Source: CAWCFV01 sp963794995 (GTDB lineage Bacteria; Actinomycetota; Actinomycetes; JACCUZ01). Taken from it: DNA of 64,000 bases. The number at the start of each line of letters is the position of its first letter. Within the stretch, counting starts at the first letter, position 1. The position numbers and the translations under genes were made by a program. The stretch covers positions 2,976,001 to 3,040,000 of the forward strand of contig CAWCFV010000002.1 of assembly GCA_963794995.1 (NCBI GenBank). The letters are read 5' to 3'. This document shows, one piece after another, positions 27,936 through 35,877 of the stretch. Under the pieces are notes generated by a model. The model was not told the DNA's origin. It saw only the letters and a list, made by a program, of their open reading frames with translations, and searched no databases.

Positions 27936-28709
27936 ATGACCGAGCACCACCTCTCGACGTACGGCGCGCAGGAGCTGCGCGCGGCGACGGTGCTGCCCGC
28001 CGACCGCCGGCCCGTCGAGCTGCACACCGCCGACGGCCTGCGGCTGGTCGGCGAGCTCGCGCTCCCGGTCGACCGCCCCCCGGTGGCCACCCTCGTCTGC
28101 CTGCACCCGCTGCCCACCCACGGCGGCTTCATGGACAGCCACGTGCTGCGCAAGGCGGCGAACCGACTGCCGGCGCTCGCGGGGGTCGCCGTCCTGCGCT
28201 TCAACACCCGCGGCACGTCGTCGCCGGCCGGCACCAGCGAGGGCGCCTTCGACAACGCGGTGGGGGAGCGCTTCGACGTCGCTGCCGCCATCGAGTACGC
28301 GGAGTTCCACGAGAGCCCGCCGCTGCCCGACCGGTGGCTGCTCGGCTGGTCGTTCGGCACCGACCTGGCCCTGATGCACGGCCTCGACCCGTCGGTGCGC
28401 GGCGTGATCCTGCTGTCGCCGCCGCTGCGGTTCAGCAGCGACGAGCACCTCGACGCCTGGGCGGCGTCGGGCAAGCCGGTGCTCGCCCTGGTCCCCGAGC
28501 ACGACGACTACCTCCAGCCGCCCGAGGCCCGCCGTCGGTTCGCGCGGATCCCCCAGGCCGAGGTGGTCGGCGTCGAAGGTGCCAAGCACCTGTGGGTCGG
28601 CGAGCCCGCCGTCCGCCGCGTCCTCGACGAGGTCGTGAAGCGGGTCGCTCCGGAGGCCCACCCGCTGCCCACGTCGGTCCGGCTGCCGGACCCGGCGGAG
28701 AACGGCTGA
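27936..28709 (+). CDS. alpha/beta hydrolase
   Basis: A 257-residue serine hydrolase-like protein. The nucleophile elbow is GWSFGTD and the oxyanion region is CLHPLPTHGGFMDSHV. A late acid (PEHDDYL) and histidine (GAKHLWVG) complete a plausible triad. A GAGGAG ribosome-binding site precedes ATG 27936 by 7 bases. The fold resembles YqiA/dienelactone hydrolase-like esterases; the substrate cannot be named. It probably forms an operon with the two genes upstream. Confidence 0.8.
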   Translation: MTEHHLSTYGAQELRAATVLPADRRPVELHTADGLRLVGELALPVDRPPVATLVCLHPLPTHGGFMDSHVLRKAANRLPALAGVAVLRFNTRGTSSPAGTSEGAFDNAVGERFDVAAAIEYAEFHESPPLPDRWLLGWSFGTDLALMHGLDPSVRGVILLSPPLRFSSDEHLDAWAASGKPVLALVPEHDDYLQPPEARRRFARIPQAEVVGVEGAKHLWVGEPAVRRVLDEVVKRVAPEAHPLPTSVRLPDPAENG

Positions 28710-28755
28710 CGCGGACCGTCGGTGCAGCGCCTGGCGGAGGATTCTGGCAGGGCGG

Positions 28756-29280
28756 TCAGGGACGGCTGACCTCGCCGCGCGCCGGGTACTCGTTCTCCCT
28801 GATCCAGCGAATCGCGTTCACCAGGTTGTCCAGGTGCGGGCGGGCGAAGGGCATCGACTGCACGTGCGCGGAGTAGACGGTCCCGTCGGTGGCGACCAGG
28901 AACATGCCGGGCTCGCTGAAGACGTCGGGCTCGGGCTCCTTGACGCCCTTGCTGACGAAAAGGCCCCAGTCGCGCATCGAGTCCTGGCTCAGGTCGTGGG
29001 CGACCGACAGGCGTCCGAGACCCCATTCCGTCACCGCCCGCTGCGCGCGGTCGGCGTCGTCGCCGCTGACCGCGACGACGTGGGTGACGCCGACATCCGC
29101 GAGGGCGTCGAGCTTGGCGTCGAGCTCGACCAGCTGGTCCTTGCACTTCGGGCAGTGCAGCCCGCGGTAGAAGACCACCAGCGTGAAGGCGACCGGCTCC
29201 TGGTCCGAGAGCCGCCAGCGACCGCCGCCGACCAGGGGCAGGTCGAGCGTGGGGGCGGGCTCGCGGGGGGTGGGGCTCAT
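28756..29280 (-). CDS. AhpC/TSA-type peroxiredoxin-like protein
   Basis: A 174-residue thioredoxin-fold protein. The active-site helix reads FYRGLHCPKCKDQLVEL: a CxxC in place of the single peroxidatic Cys, seen in peroxiredoxin-like family members near thioredoxin-type reductases. The strand VTHVVAVSGDDAD and the late SEPGMFLVATDGTVY match the family. It is convergent with the hydrolase at 27.9 kb and divergent from the one at 29.4 kb. It probably reduces peroxides or acts as a disulfide reductase. Confidence 0.82.
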   Translation of the reverse strand: MSPTPREPAPTLDLPLVGGGRWRLSDQEPVAFTLVVFYRGLHCPKCKDQLVELDAKLDALADVGVTHVVAVSGDDADRAQRAVTEWGLGRLSVAHDLSQDSMRDWGLFVSKGVKEPEPDVFSEPGMFLVATDGTVYSAHVQSMPFARPHLDNLVNAIRWIRENEYPARGEVSRP

Positions 29281-29375
29281 CTGGGGTCCTCTCGGTGGGC
29301 TGGGTCCGGCACCCCTTGCCCCCACCCGTCCGGACGAACCCACCGATGTCGGGCGCGGCGTCCAACGGCGCCGGG

Positions 29376-29381
29376 TAGCGT
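29376..29381 (+). promoter_or_regulatory. probable -10 box of a leaderless promoter
   Basis: TAGCGT ends 8 bases before the GTG start at 29390. Confidence 0.4.
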
Positions 29382-29389
29382 CGGGTGGC

Positions 29390-30181
29390 GTGACCGTCGC
29401 GTTGCACGTCCGCGAAGCCGGCTCCGGCCGTCCCGTCGTCCTGCTGCACGCCTTCCCGCTCTCGTCGGCCATGTGGCGCGAGCAGCGCAACGCCCTGGGC
29501 GACCGGTGCCGCGTCATCACGCCGGACCTGCGTGGCTTCGGCGGCAGCCCGCTCGGTGACGACGAGCCGTCGCTGGACGCTGTCGCCGACGACGTGGCGG
29601 CGATGCTCGACGGGCTCGGGCTCGACCAGGTCGTCCTCGGTGGCCTGTCGATGGGCGGCTACGCCGCGATGGCCTTCCTGCGCCGGCACCCCGGCCGGGT
29701 GAGTGCGCTGGTGCTGGCCGACACCAAGGCCACGCCCGACGCCCCGGACGCGGCAGCGAACCGGGAGCGGATCGCCGCGCAGCTGGACGCCGACGGCAGC
29801 GCAGACGTGCTGGTCTCCGACGTGCTGCCGACGTTGGTGGGCGAGACCACGAAGCGCGAGCGACCAGTCGTGGCCGGCCGGGTGCGGGGCCTCGTCGAGG
29901 CGGGGCCCCCGGCGGCGGCCGCCTGGGCGCAGCGCGCGATGGCTGCCCGGCCCGACTCGCTGCCCACCCTGCGCGCCAGCGACCTGCCGACGCTGGTGCT
30001 GCGCGGCGACGAGGACGCCCTGTCGTCGCAGGACGACGCGGACGCGATGGTCGACGCACTTCCCAGGGGTCGGCTCGTCGTGCTGCCGGGCGCCGGCCAC
30101 CTCACCGCGGTCGAGACCCCCGAGGCCTTCGCGGCCGCGGTGGATGCCTTCCTCGACACCCTGCCGCCGGCCACGCGGTGA
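29390..30181 (+). CDS. alpha/beta hydrolase (RutD/PcaD-like)
   Basis: A 263-residue hydrolase with VVLLHAFPLSSAMW (oxyanion loop), TPDLRGFGGSPL, the nucleophile elbow GGLSMGGYAAMAF, the acid LRGDEDALSS and the base GAGHLTAVETPE. This layout is typical of esterases and 3-oxoadipate enol-lactonase relatives. Start GTG 29390 fits a leaderless transcript. No pathway partner is adjacent, so the substrate is unknown. Confidence 0.82.
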   Translation: MTVALHVREAGSGRPVVLLHAFPLSSAMWREQRNALGDRCRVITPDLRGFGGSPLGDDEPSLDAVADDVAAMLDGLGLDQVVLGGLSMGGYAAMAFLRRHPGRVSALVLADTKATPDAPDAAANRERIAAQLDADGSADVLVSDVLPTLVGETTKRERPVVAGRVRGLVEAGPPAAAAWAQRAMAARPDSLPTLRASDLPTLVLRGDEDALSSQDDADAMVDALPRGRLVVLPGAGHLTAVETPEAFAAAVDAFLDTLPPATR

Positions 30182-30475
30182 CGGTTCCTCGGCCCCCGGT
30201 CTCTGAAGCATGCGGACCGACCTCACCGACCTGCGCTACGAAGCCGGCATGAGCTGCTGTCACGTGCTCGGCGAGAGGCGCCGAGCCGGCCGACATCCAG
30301 CCCGACGCCGCTGCCGGCGATGCGCGAGCCCGTCGATGTGGCACACCGAGGCCACCGCGATCGGCACGCCTCTCGTGCCTGCACCGCCTCGTCCGGCGGA
30401 GCCCTATCGTGCGACTTGCCCACGGAACCGTGGGTCCTGTGGGCGGCTGGGTTCCGAGTTCCGTGGAGGAGAGGC
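30182..30475. other. intergenic region without a convincing gene
   Basis: This 294-base gap holds a hairpin (30266-30286), a TATCGT box at about 30404-30409 and, just before the next ATG, a GGAGGAGAG ribosome-binding site. Short open frames cross it, but their composition is arginine- and cysteine-rich shadow sequence. Confidence 0.6.
30266..30286. terminator. hairpin downstream of the hydrolase gene
   Basis: GCTCGGCG and CGCCGAGC pair perfectly across a 5-base loop, 84 bases after the stop of the hydrolase gene. There is no T-run. A terminator role is plausible but not shown. Confidence 0.35.
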
Positions 30476-30916
30476 ATGGAGACGACGTTCGACACGGTCA
30501 TCCGCGGCTACGGCAACAACGCGGGGATCGAGGTCCCGCCCGAGAACCTGGCGCAGCTGGGAGGCAGCAGACGGCCACCTGTCGTGGTCACCATCGGGAG
30601 CTACAGCTATCGCAGCACCGCCGGCGTGATGGGTGGCCGAACCCTGATCTCGCTGCCCAGGGCTCATCGCGACGCGTCCGGCCTGAGAGCCGGTGACGAG
30701 GTGACCGTCACGCTCGTACTCGACGAGGGGCCGCGCCCGGTCGCCGTACCTCCTGACCTGGCCGCCGCGCTCGAGGAGGCAGGACTCACCGAGACCTTCG
30801 CCGGCCTGGCCTACTCACGGCGCAAGGAGTTCGCGAGACTGGTGGTCGAAGCAAAGGCTGAGGCAACGCGTGCTCGACGCGTGGACAGGATCCTCACCCA
30901 AGTCGCTGGCGGCTGA
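30476..30916 (+). CDS. DUF1905/YdeI (OmdA) family protein
   Basis: A 146-residue protein with an N-terminal beta-barrel DUF1905 domain (about 3-90: TFDTVIRGYGNNAGIEVPPE, VVVTIGSYSYRSTAGVMGG, LISLPRAHRDASGLRAGDEV). The C-terminal YdeI/OmdA helical segment (about 92-140) contains ALEEAGLTETFAGLAYSRRKEFARLV. YdeI proteins are linked to resistance against antimicrobial peptides in some bacteria. The molecular function is unclear. A strong GGAGGAGAG site supports ATG 30476. Confidence 0.8.
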   Translation: METTFDTVIRGYGNNAGIEVPPENLAQLGGSRRPPVVVTIGSYSYRSTAGVMGGRTLISLPRAHRDASGLRAGDEVTVTLVLDEGPRPVAVPPDLAAALEEAGLTETFAGLAYSRRKEFARLVVEAKAEATRARRVDRILTQVAGG

Positions 30917-31008
30917 GTGGCTCCTCGATCGGGGCACCTGTGGCGTCCGGATCGCTCGGTGTTGCCAGCTCCGACGGCCACCTCATGCCGAGGACATCCG
31001 CACTGCAT

Positions 31009-31413
31009 TCAGGCACGGTGGCTGCGTACCGCGTCCACCAGGGTCTTGCGCACGAGGGGGTGGGCGGGCGGAGGCAGCTCCTCCAGGCCGAACCATCCGA
31101 TGTCGTCGTGCTCCTCGGGAGCGACGTTCGCCGGATCTCCTTGCCAGTCGCTCACGAGCCAAGCGCTCAGGAGTGCCGGCTCCTCCGCAGGTCCGGCGGT
31201 CAGCCGACACAGATGAGACGCCGAGCCTGTCGCCATCTGCACGCCGAGCTCCTCGAGCAGCTCCCGCCTGAGGGCGCCCAGCTCTGACTCGCCGGCCTCC
31301 ATGACTCCACCGGGCAGCTCCCACACGCCCGGGTACGCACGCTTGCGCGGACTCCGATGCACCAGCAGGACCCGGCTCTCCCGAACCAGAGCGCCGACGA
31401 CGACCTTGTGCAT
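31009..31413 (-). CDS. NUDIX hydrolase
   Basis: A 134-residue single-domain NUDIX protein. The nudix box is complete: GGVMEAGESELGALRRELLE followed by ELGV. The start MHKVVVGALVRESRVLLVHR fits MutT-like enzymes that hydrolyse nucleoside diphosphate derivatives. ATG 31413 is the only sensible start. Cellular substrate unknown. About 115 bases with nothing recognisable separate it from the AI-2E family gene. Confidence 0.88.
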   Translation of the reverse strand: MHKVVVGALVRESRVLLVHRSPRKRAYPGVWELPGGVMEAGESELGALRRELLEELGVQMATGSASHLCRLTAGPAEEPALLSAWLVSDWQGDPANVAPEEHDDIGWFGLEELPPPAHPLVRKTLVDAVRSHRA

Positions 31414-31529
31414 ACGCGGATCACAGCACCGGCCACCGACAAGCGACCGACCGCTCGTGCTGCCTCCCTGCTGTTCTCGCACGACCCGCGGGGGTGACCA
31501 CGCGTCGACCCGCTCGGCCCCGACGGGTG

Positions 31530-32753
31530 CTAGGTCCGGTCCATCCGGGGGATCGCCACCTGGCGGAGGACGAGCAGCACCGCGGCGGCGACCGGGATCG
31601 CCAGCAGGGCACCGACCACGCCGAGCAGGGCACCACCGAGCAGCACGGCGACCACGGTCACCGGGGCCGGGACGTCGACGGCCCGGCGCATCACCCGCGG
31701 GTAGACGACGTAGTTCTCGAACTGCTGGTAGGCGACGTAGAAGCCGACGCAGACCAGCCCCACCGTCACCGACTCGGCGAAGCCGAGCAGCGAGACGACC
31801 ACCGCCGCGATGGTCGCGCCCACCAGGGGGACCAGGTCCAGGAGGGCGACCAGCACCGCCAGCGCGAGTGCGTAGGGCAGGCCCACGATGCGCAGGAAGG
31901 CGTACGACGTGACGCCGGCGATGAACGCCACGGTGAGTGCCCCGCTGACGAATCCGCCGATCCTGTTGACGACCTCGTCGCCGAGCAGGGTCACCCGCTC
32001 GCGGCGCGAGGCGGGCACCAGGCGGTAGGCCTGACGCTTCATGCTCGGCAGGGCGGCGAGGAAGTAGAGCGTCATGATCAGCAGGGAGAAGGCGCTGAAC
32101 ACGGCGTTGAGCACGATCCGGCCCACGCCCACGACCCCGCCGAAGGCCCGCTGGCCGAGGTCGCCGGAGGTGACGTAGTCCTGGGCCCGCTCGATGACGC
32201 CGTAGCTCTCGTCGAACCGGCGGATCGACGGGTTGCGGCGCAGGTCCGCCAGCAGGTCGGGCAGGGCCGTGACCAGCTCGTCGGTCTGCTCGATCGCCGG
32301 TGGGAGCACGGCGAACCCGAAGCCGACGAAGGCGCCGATCACGCAGACGAAGACGATCAGGATCGCGAGGCCGCGCCGCATCCCGCGTGCCACGAGCCAC
32401 TCCGTGAACGGGCTCAGGCCGATGGCCAGGAACAGTGCGACGACGATGAGGATGATGACGCTGCGCGCCTCGACGACCGCCTGGACCAGGAAGTAGGCCA
32501 GGAAGACGCCCAGGGCGCCGAGGAAGCCGAGCATGAACGGCGAGTCGCGCCGGATCGGCCGGCCGAGGCGGCCGAAGGCCGGGTCCTCGCTGTCGGAGTG
32601 GACGTGCTGCTCCGCCCGCACCGCCTCCCGGGCGGCCGAGCGCGCGCCCTGCGCCGCAGCGCGCGCGTCGTCGCGTGCGCTCTCGGCCTCCTCGACGGCC
32701 GTCGCCTCCCCCGGCCGGCCGGGGGAGGCGTCCGGCTCTTCCGCCCCGGCCAC
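31530..32753 (-). CDS. AI-2E family (TqsA/YdiK-like) transporter
   Basis: A 407-residue membrane protein. A polar, Ala/Glu-rich N-terminal tail (1-65) is followed by paired helices (FLGALGVFLAYFLVQAVV, SVIILIVVALFLAIGLSPF), a large soluble loop and the C-terminal helical bundle with LVPLVGATIAAVVVSLLG, QQFENYVVYPRVMRRAV and LLGVVGALLAIPVAAAVLLV. These C-terminal blocks are signatures of the AI-2E exporter family, whose members move autoinducers, ions or other small molecules. GTG start at 32753, five bases after the stop of the upstream DivIVA-like gene, suggesting co-transcription. Confidence 0.88.
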   Translation of the reverse strand: MAGAEEPDASPGRPGEATAVEEAESARDDARAAAQGARSAAREAVRAEQHVHSDSEDPAFGRLGRPIRRDSPFMLGFLGALGVFLAYFLVQAVVEARSVIILIVVALFLAIGLSPFTEWLVARGMRRGLAILIVFVCVIGAFVGFGFAVLPPAIEQTDELVTALPDLLADLRRNPSIRRFDESYGVIERAQDYVTSGDLGQRAFGGVVGVGRIVLNAVFSAFSLLIMTLYFLAALPSMKRQAYRLVPASRRERVTLLGDEVVNRIGGFVSGALTVAFIAGVTSYAFLRIVGLPYALALAVLVALLDLVPLVGATIAAVVVSLLGFAESVTVGLVCVGFYVAYQQFENYVVYPRVMRRAVDVPAPVTVVAVLLGGALLGVVGALLAIPVAAAVLLVLRQVAIPRMDRT

Positions 32754-32758
32754 CGGGG

Positions 32759-33850
32759 CTAGCGCTTGGCGGCGGAGGGCTTCTCCGGGGTCAGGGTGGC
32801 CTCGCCCCCGGCGGCGTCGGGCTCCGCCGCGCCGTCGGACGTCGCCACCGGCTCCTCGGCCTCGGCCTCGGAGGCCTTCACGGAGCCACCGGCGGGGACC
32901 GCGGCGGCAGCCTTGCCCGGCCGGTCGGCCTGGGCGGCCTGCCCGGCGTCCGCACCGTCGGCAGCGTCCGGCGCGCCGGCGGTGTCGCTCAGCGGGTCCG
33001 GCAGGGACGCGCCGGTGAGGGTGGCGAGCATCTGGCGGACGTTGGTGAGCTGGGAGTTGATGCTGTCGCGGCGCTGGGTGGCCGCGGTCAGCTCGCGCTC
33101 GGACTCGGTGCGGATGCGCTCGGCGGTGGCCTTGGCCTCGGCGACGATGTCGTCGGCCCGGCGGGCCGCCTCGTCCAGCGTGCGCTGGGACTTGCGGTCG
33201 GCGTCGGCGCGCAGCTTCTCGGCCTCCAGCCGCAGCTGCTCGGCCCGCTGGCTGACGACCCCGAGCTGCTGCTCGTTGGCCTTCATCTGCTCGGTGAAGT
33301 CTCGCTCGGCCTGCTCGCGGCGGTGGGCCAGCGTCGTCTCGAAGTCCGCCGCGGCCTGGGCGGCCTTGGCGCGGTTGTTCTCGAACAGCGCCTCCGCCTC
33401 CTCGCGGCGGGCCTTGGCGTCGCGCTCGGAGTCGTCGCGCAGGGTGTCGGCCTTCTTCTTGGCGTCCTGCAGGAGCCGGGCCGCCTCGGTGTCGGCGTCG
33501 GAGCGCCGCTCCTGGGCGTAGCGCTCGGCGTCCCGACGAAGCTTGTCGGCGTCCTGCTCGGTGAGCGCCCGGTGCTGGGCGGCCTCGTCGGCGGCCGCGG
33601 CGCGCAGGCCGCCCGCCTCCTCCTCGGCCAGGCCGAGGATCTGCTCGATGCGGGCGCCGAGACCCGCGAAGGGGCTGCTCTGCTCGGCGGGCTCCGCGGA
33701 GCCCTGGTCCTGCACACGCTTCTCGGCCTCGGCGACGCGGCCGCGCAGGTTCTCGAGCTCGCGCTGGAGCGCGCTGAGGTGGCGGTCGACCTGCGAGGGC
33801 TCGTAGCCGCGGCGGACGACCTCGAAGGACTGGGCGGGGGTGTTGGTCAT
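32759..33850 (-). CDS. DivIVA-like coiled-coil protein
   Basis: A 363-residue cytoplasmic protein. The N-terminal motif SFEVVRRGYEPSQVDRHLSAL is the DivIVA/Wag31-type domain that binds curved membrane. A long coiled coil (about 25-285) rich in Ala, Glu, Arg and Asp follows, including a segment with VRQMLATLTGASLPDPL. A disordered acidic/alanine-rich tail ends TPEKPSAAKR. Such proteins organise polar growth or division in actinobacteria. It is transcribed after the second coiled-coil gene upstream (44 bases between) and before the AI-2E gene. The frame is intact. Confidence 0.85.
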   Translation of the reverse strand: MTNTPAQSFEVVRRGYEPSQVDRHLSALQRELENLRGRVAEAEKRVQDQGSAEPAEQSSPFAGLGARIEQILGLAEEEAGGLRAAAADEAAQHRALTEQDADKLRRDAERYAQERRSDADTEAARLLQDAKKKADTLRDDSERDAKARREEAEALFENNRAKAAQAAADFETTLAHRREQAERDFTEQMKANEQQLGVVSQRAEQLRLEAEKLRADADRKSQRTLDEAARRADDIVAEAKATAERIRTESERELTAATQRRDSINSQLTNVRQMLATLTGASLPDPLSDTAGAPDAADGADAGQAAQADRPGKAAAAVPAGGSVKASEAEAEEPVATSDGAAEPDAAGGEATLTPEKPSAAKR

Positions 33851-33894
33851 CGATCAGGTCCTGTCGTCACTTCGGTGGGAGCGGGGGTCTGCGG

Positions 33895-35382
33895 TCATCG
33901 TGCCACGTCGGCGTCAGCCGGGTCCCGGGCCGGAGCGCCGGGGACGGAGAGGGCGTCGATGACCCCGGAGAGACGGCCGAGCTCGCCGGCGATCTCGTCC
34001 CGCCGGGTCGTGAGCGAGGCCACCTCGGCCCGGGCGTCGTCGAGCATCCGCTGGGCCTGGCTGCGCAGGTCGTCGGCCTCGGTGCGGGCGGCGCCGACGA
34101 TGCGCACCGCCTCGGCCCGGGCGGTGCGGCGCGCCTCCTCGGCCTCCCGCTGGGCGGCGGTGGTCTGCTCGGCGACGCGCTCGCGCAGCGCCCGGGTGTT
34201 GGCCTCGGCCTCGGCCTCGCGGCGCGACGCGCGGGAGTCGATCTCCTCGACCCGCGCGGCGGCGTCCTCGACGGTGCGGGTGGCCCGGTGGCTGGCGTCG
34301 GCCAGCCGGCGCTCCGCCTCGGCCTGGGCCGCCGCCAGGACCTGCTCGGCCTCGTCCTGCATCGTCGCGGCCCGCGCCTCGGCCTCGCTGAGCCGCTGCT
34401 CGGCGGTGGTGGTCGTGCGGGCCAGCAGCTCCTCGGCCCGGGCCCGGCGCTCGGCGACGGCGCGGGCGCCCTCCGCGTGCGCCTCGGCCCGGATCCGCTC
34501 GGCGTCGGTGGCGGCGGCCGCGAGCACCTCGTCGACGGTGCGCTTGGCCCAGGCGGTCTGCTCGGCCGCCTCGGCGAGCAGGGCGTCGGCCTCCGCGCGG
34601 GCGCCGGACCGGTGCTGCTCGGCCTCCTCCGTGGCGGCGGCGACCAGCGCCGTGGCCTCCCCGTGCGCGCGCTCGACGTCACCGGCCGCGTCCTCACGGG
34701 CCAGCCGGGCCTGCTCGTGGGCCTCGGCCAGCGCGCTGTCGGCCTCGTCGCGCGCAGCGGCGGCGAGGGCTGCCACCTCGTCCTGCACCCGGGCGTGCCG
34801 GGCGGCGACCTCGTCCTCGACCTCGCGGCGGCGCCGCGCGGCCTCCTCGCGCGCCTCGCCCACGATCGCCTCGGCCTCCTGGTGGGCCTTGTCGCGCACG
34901 GCCTGGGCCTGGGCGCGGGTCGACTCCGCGTCGGCCGCGGCCACGTCGCGCAGCGTCGCCGCCTCGGCCTGGGCCCGGGCCACCAGCTCGTCGGCCGTCC
35001 CCGACGCGGAGGACACCACCAGCGCCGCCTGGTCCGCGGCGTCGGTGAGCATCAGCCGGGCCTCCTCGGCGGCGTCGGCCCGAAGCCGCTGCGACTCGGT
35101 CAGCGCCGCCTCGAGCCGACGGGCCGCCTCCTCGAGGGCGTCGGCCCGACGCCGGACCGCCTCCTCCTCGAGCCCCAGCGCGGCCTCGTGCCGCACCGCG
35201 ACGTCGGCGTGCAGGCGGCTGGCCTCGGCGTGCAGGGCGTCGGCCGCGGCCTGCTTCTCGGCCACCGCGCGCTCGGTGGCCTCGATCAGGCGGTCGGCCT
35301 GGGCCTGGGCGGCGTGGAGCAGCCGCCCAGCCCGCTCGGCGACCGGCTCGTCGACGTCCGACGGGTCCTGCCCCATGGGCAT
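33895..35382 (-). CDS. long alpha-helical coiled-coil protein of the polar-growth type
   Basis: A 495-residue protein that is almost entirely coiled coil, with repeating Ala/Glu/Arg patterns such as AEAEAR, EAEQHRSGARAEADALLAEA and TAWAKRTVDEVLAAAATDAE. There is no membrane segment and no enzyme motif. It resembles filament-forming proteins such as Scy/FilP by composition and by position beside a DivIVA-like gene. It ends with a short proline-containing tail (SVPGAPARDPADADVAR). Two ATGs six bases apart (35382, 35376) could start it; I chose the first. Role in cell-pole or septum organisation is inferred. Confidence 0.78.
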   Translation of the reverse strand: MPMGQDPSDVDEPVAERAGRLLHAAQAQADRLIEATERAVAEKQAAADALHAEASRLHADVAVRHEAALGLEEEAVRRRADALEEAARRLEAALTESQRLRADAAEEARLMLTDAADQAALVVSSASGTADELVARAQAEAATLRDVAAADAESTRAQAQAVRDKAHQEAEAIVGEAREEAARRRREVEDEVAARHARVQDEVAALAAAARDEADSALAEAHEQARLAREDAAGDVERAHGEATALVAAATEEAEQHRSGARAEADALLAEAAEQTAWAKRTVDEVLAAAATDAERIRAEAHAEGARAVAERRARAEELLARTTTTAEQRLSEAEARAATMQDEAEQVLAAAQAEAERRLADASHRATRTVEDAAARVEEIDSRASRREAEAEANTRALRERVAEQTTAAQREAEEARRTARAEAVRIVGAARTEADDLRSQAQRMLDDARAEVASLTTRRDEIAGELGRLSGVIDALSVPGAPARDPADADVAR

Positions 35383-35493
35383 GCATCGTGTCAGACCTCG
35401 GACCGACCTGTCAGACCCCGTCCCCCCGGCACGCGGGACGGCGCGGGTCGTTCGGCCCTCGTCCGGGCGCGAGGGCCGCGGGACCGTGAGGTC

Positions 35494-35823
35494 ATGGACC
35501 ACGCCCGTCCCCCCGAGGTCGAGCAGGCGAACGGCCGGGTGCTCGGCTGGCTGTCCGGGCTCGGACTGACCGTCGTCCCGTGGATCGTCGCCGGCCTGCT
35601 CGCGAGCGTCGTGGGTGCCGTGGCCGGCGAGTCCTGGAACCCCGAGACGACGTTCCCGTGGTGGTTGCTCGCCGCCCTCGTCACGATGCTGGGCTGGATC
35701 GGCTACGGCATCGTGCGCATCCCCGGGTTCCGGCGCGGTGCCCTGATCGGCGCCGCCGTCTCGCTGGTCGGCGTGCTCGTGCTGGTGGGAGCCGTGCTGC
35801 TGCTCGCTGCCGTCACCGGGTAG
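35494..35823 (+). CDS. small membrane protein, three helices
   Basis: A 109-residue protein with a polar N-terminus (MDHARPPEVEQANGRVLGWL) and three hydrophobic segments (about 25-44, 58-75 and 85-107). I recognise no family motif. It is divergent from the coiled-coil gene at 35382, with a 111-base gap, and convergent with ccr. It is a real reading frame by codon composition and ATG placement but of unknown function. Confidence 0.65.
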   Translation: MDHARPPEVEQANGRVLGWLSGLGLTVVPWIVAGLLASVVGAVAGESWNPETTFPWWLLAALVTMLGWIGYGIVRIPGFRRGALIGAAVSLVGVLVLVGAVLLLAAVTG

Positions 35824-35848
35824 CCGGGCCGGGCCCTCGTACCTTCGG

Positions 35849-35877
35849 CCGTCAGCCGTCAGCCGTCAGACCGTCAG
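35849..35877. repeat. four CCGTCAG heptamers, the last over the ccr stop codon
   Basis: Units start at 35849, 35856, 35863 and 35871; one extra A separates the third and fourth. The fourth supplies the TGA stop of ccr on the minus strand (35874-35876). Probably slippage in the gap between convergent genes. Confidence 0.85.

Noticed and set aside
30210..30629. A 139-residue frame across the gap before the YdeI-like gene
   Set aside because: Cys/Arg-rich, no ribosome-binding site, and it runs into the real gene in another frame.
31494..32762. A 422-residue open frame on the plus strand
   Set aside because: Antisense to the AI-2E family gene and full of Asp/Glu/Gln/His runs with no motif.
32675..35569. 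A 964-residue open frame on the plus strand
   Set aside because: It is the mirror of the two coiled-coil genes. Repeated Ala/Glu/Arg codons leave the opposite strand open. It is Ala/Ser/Arg-rich without domains.
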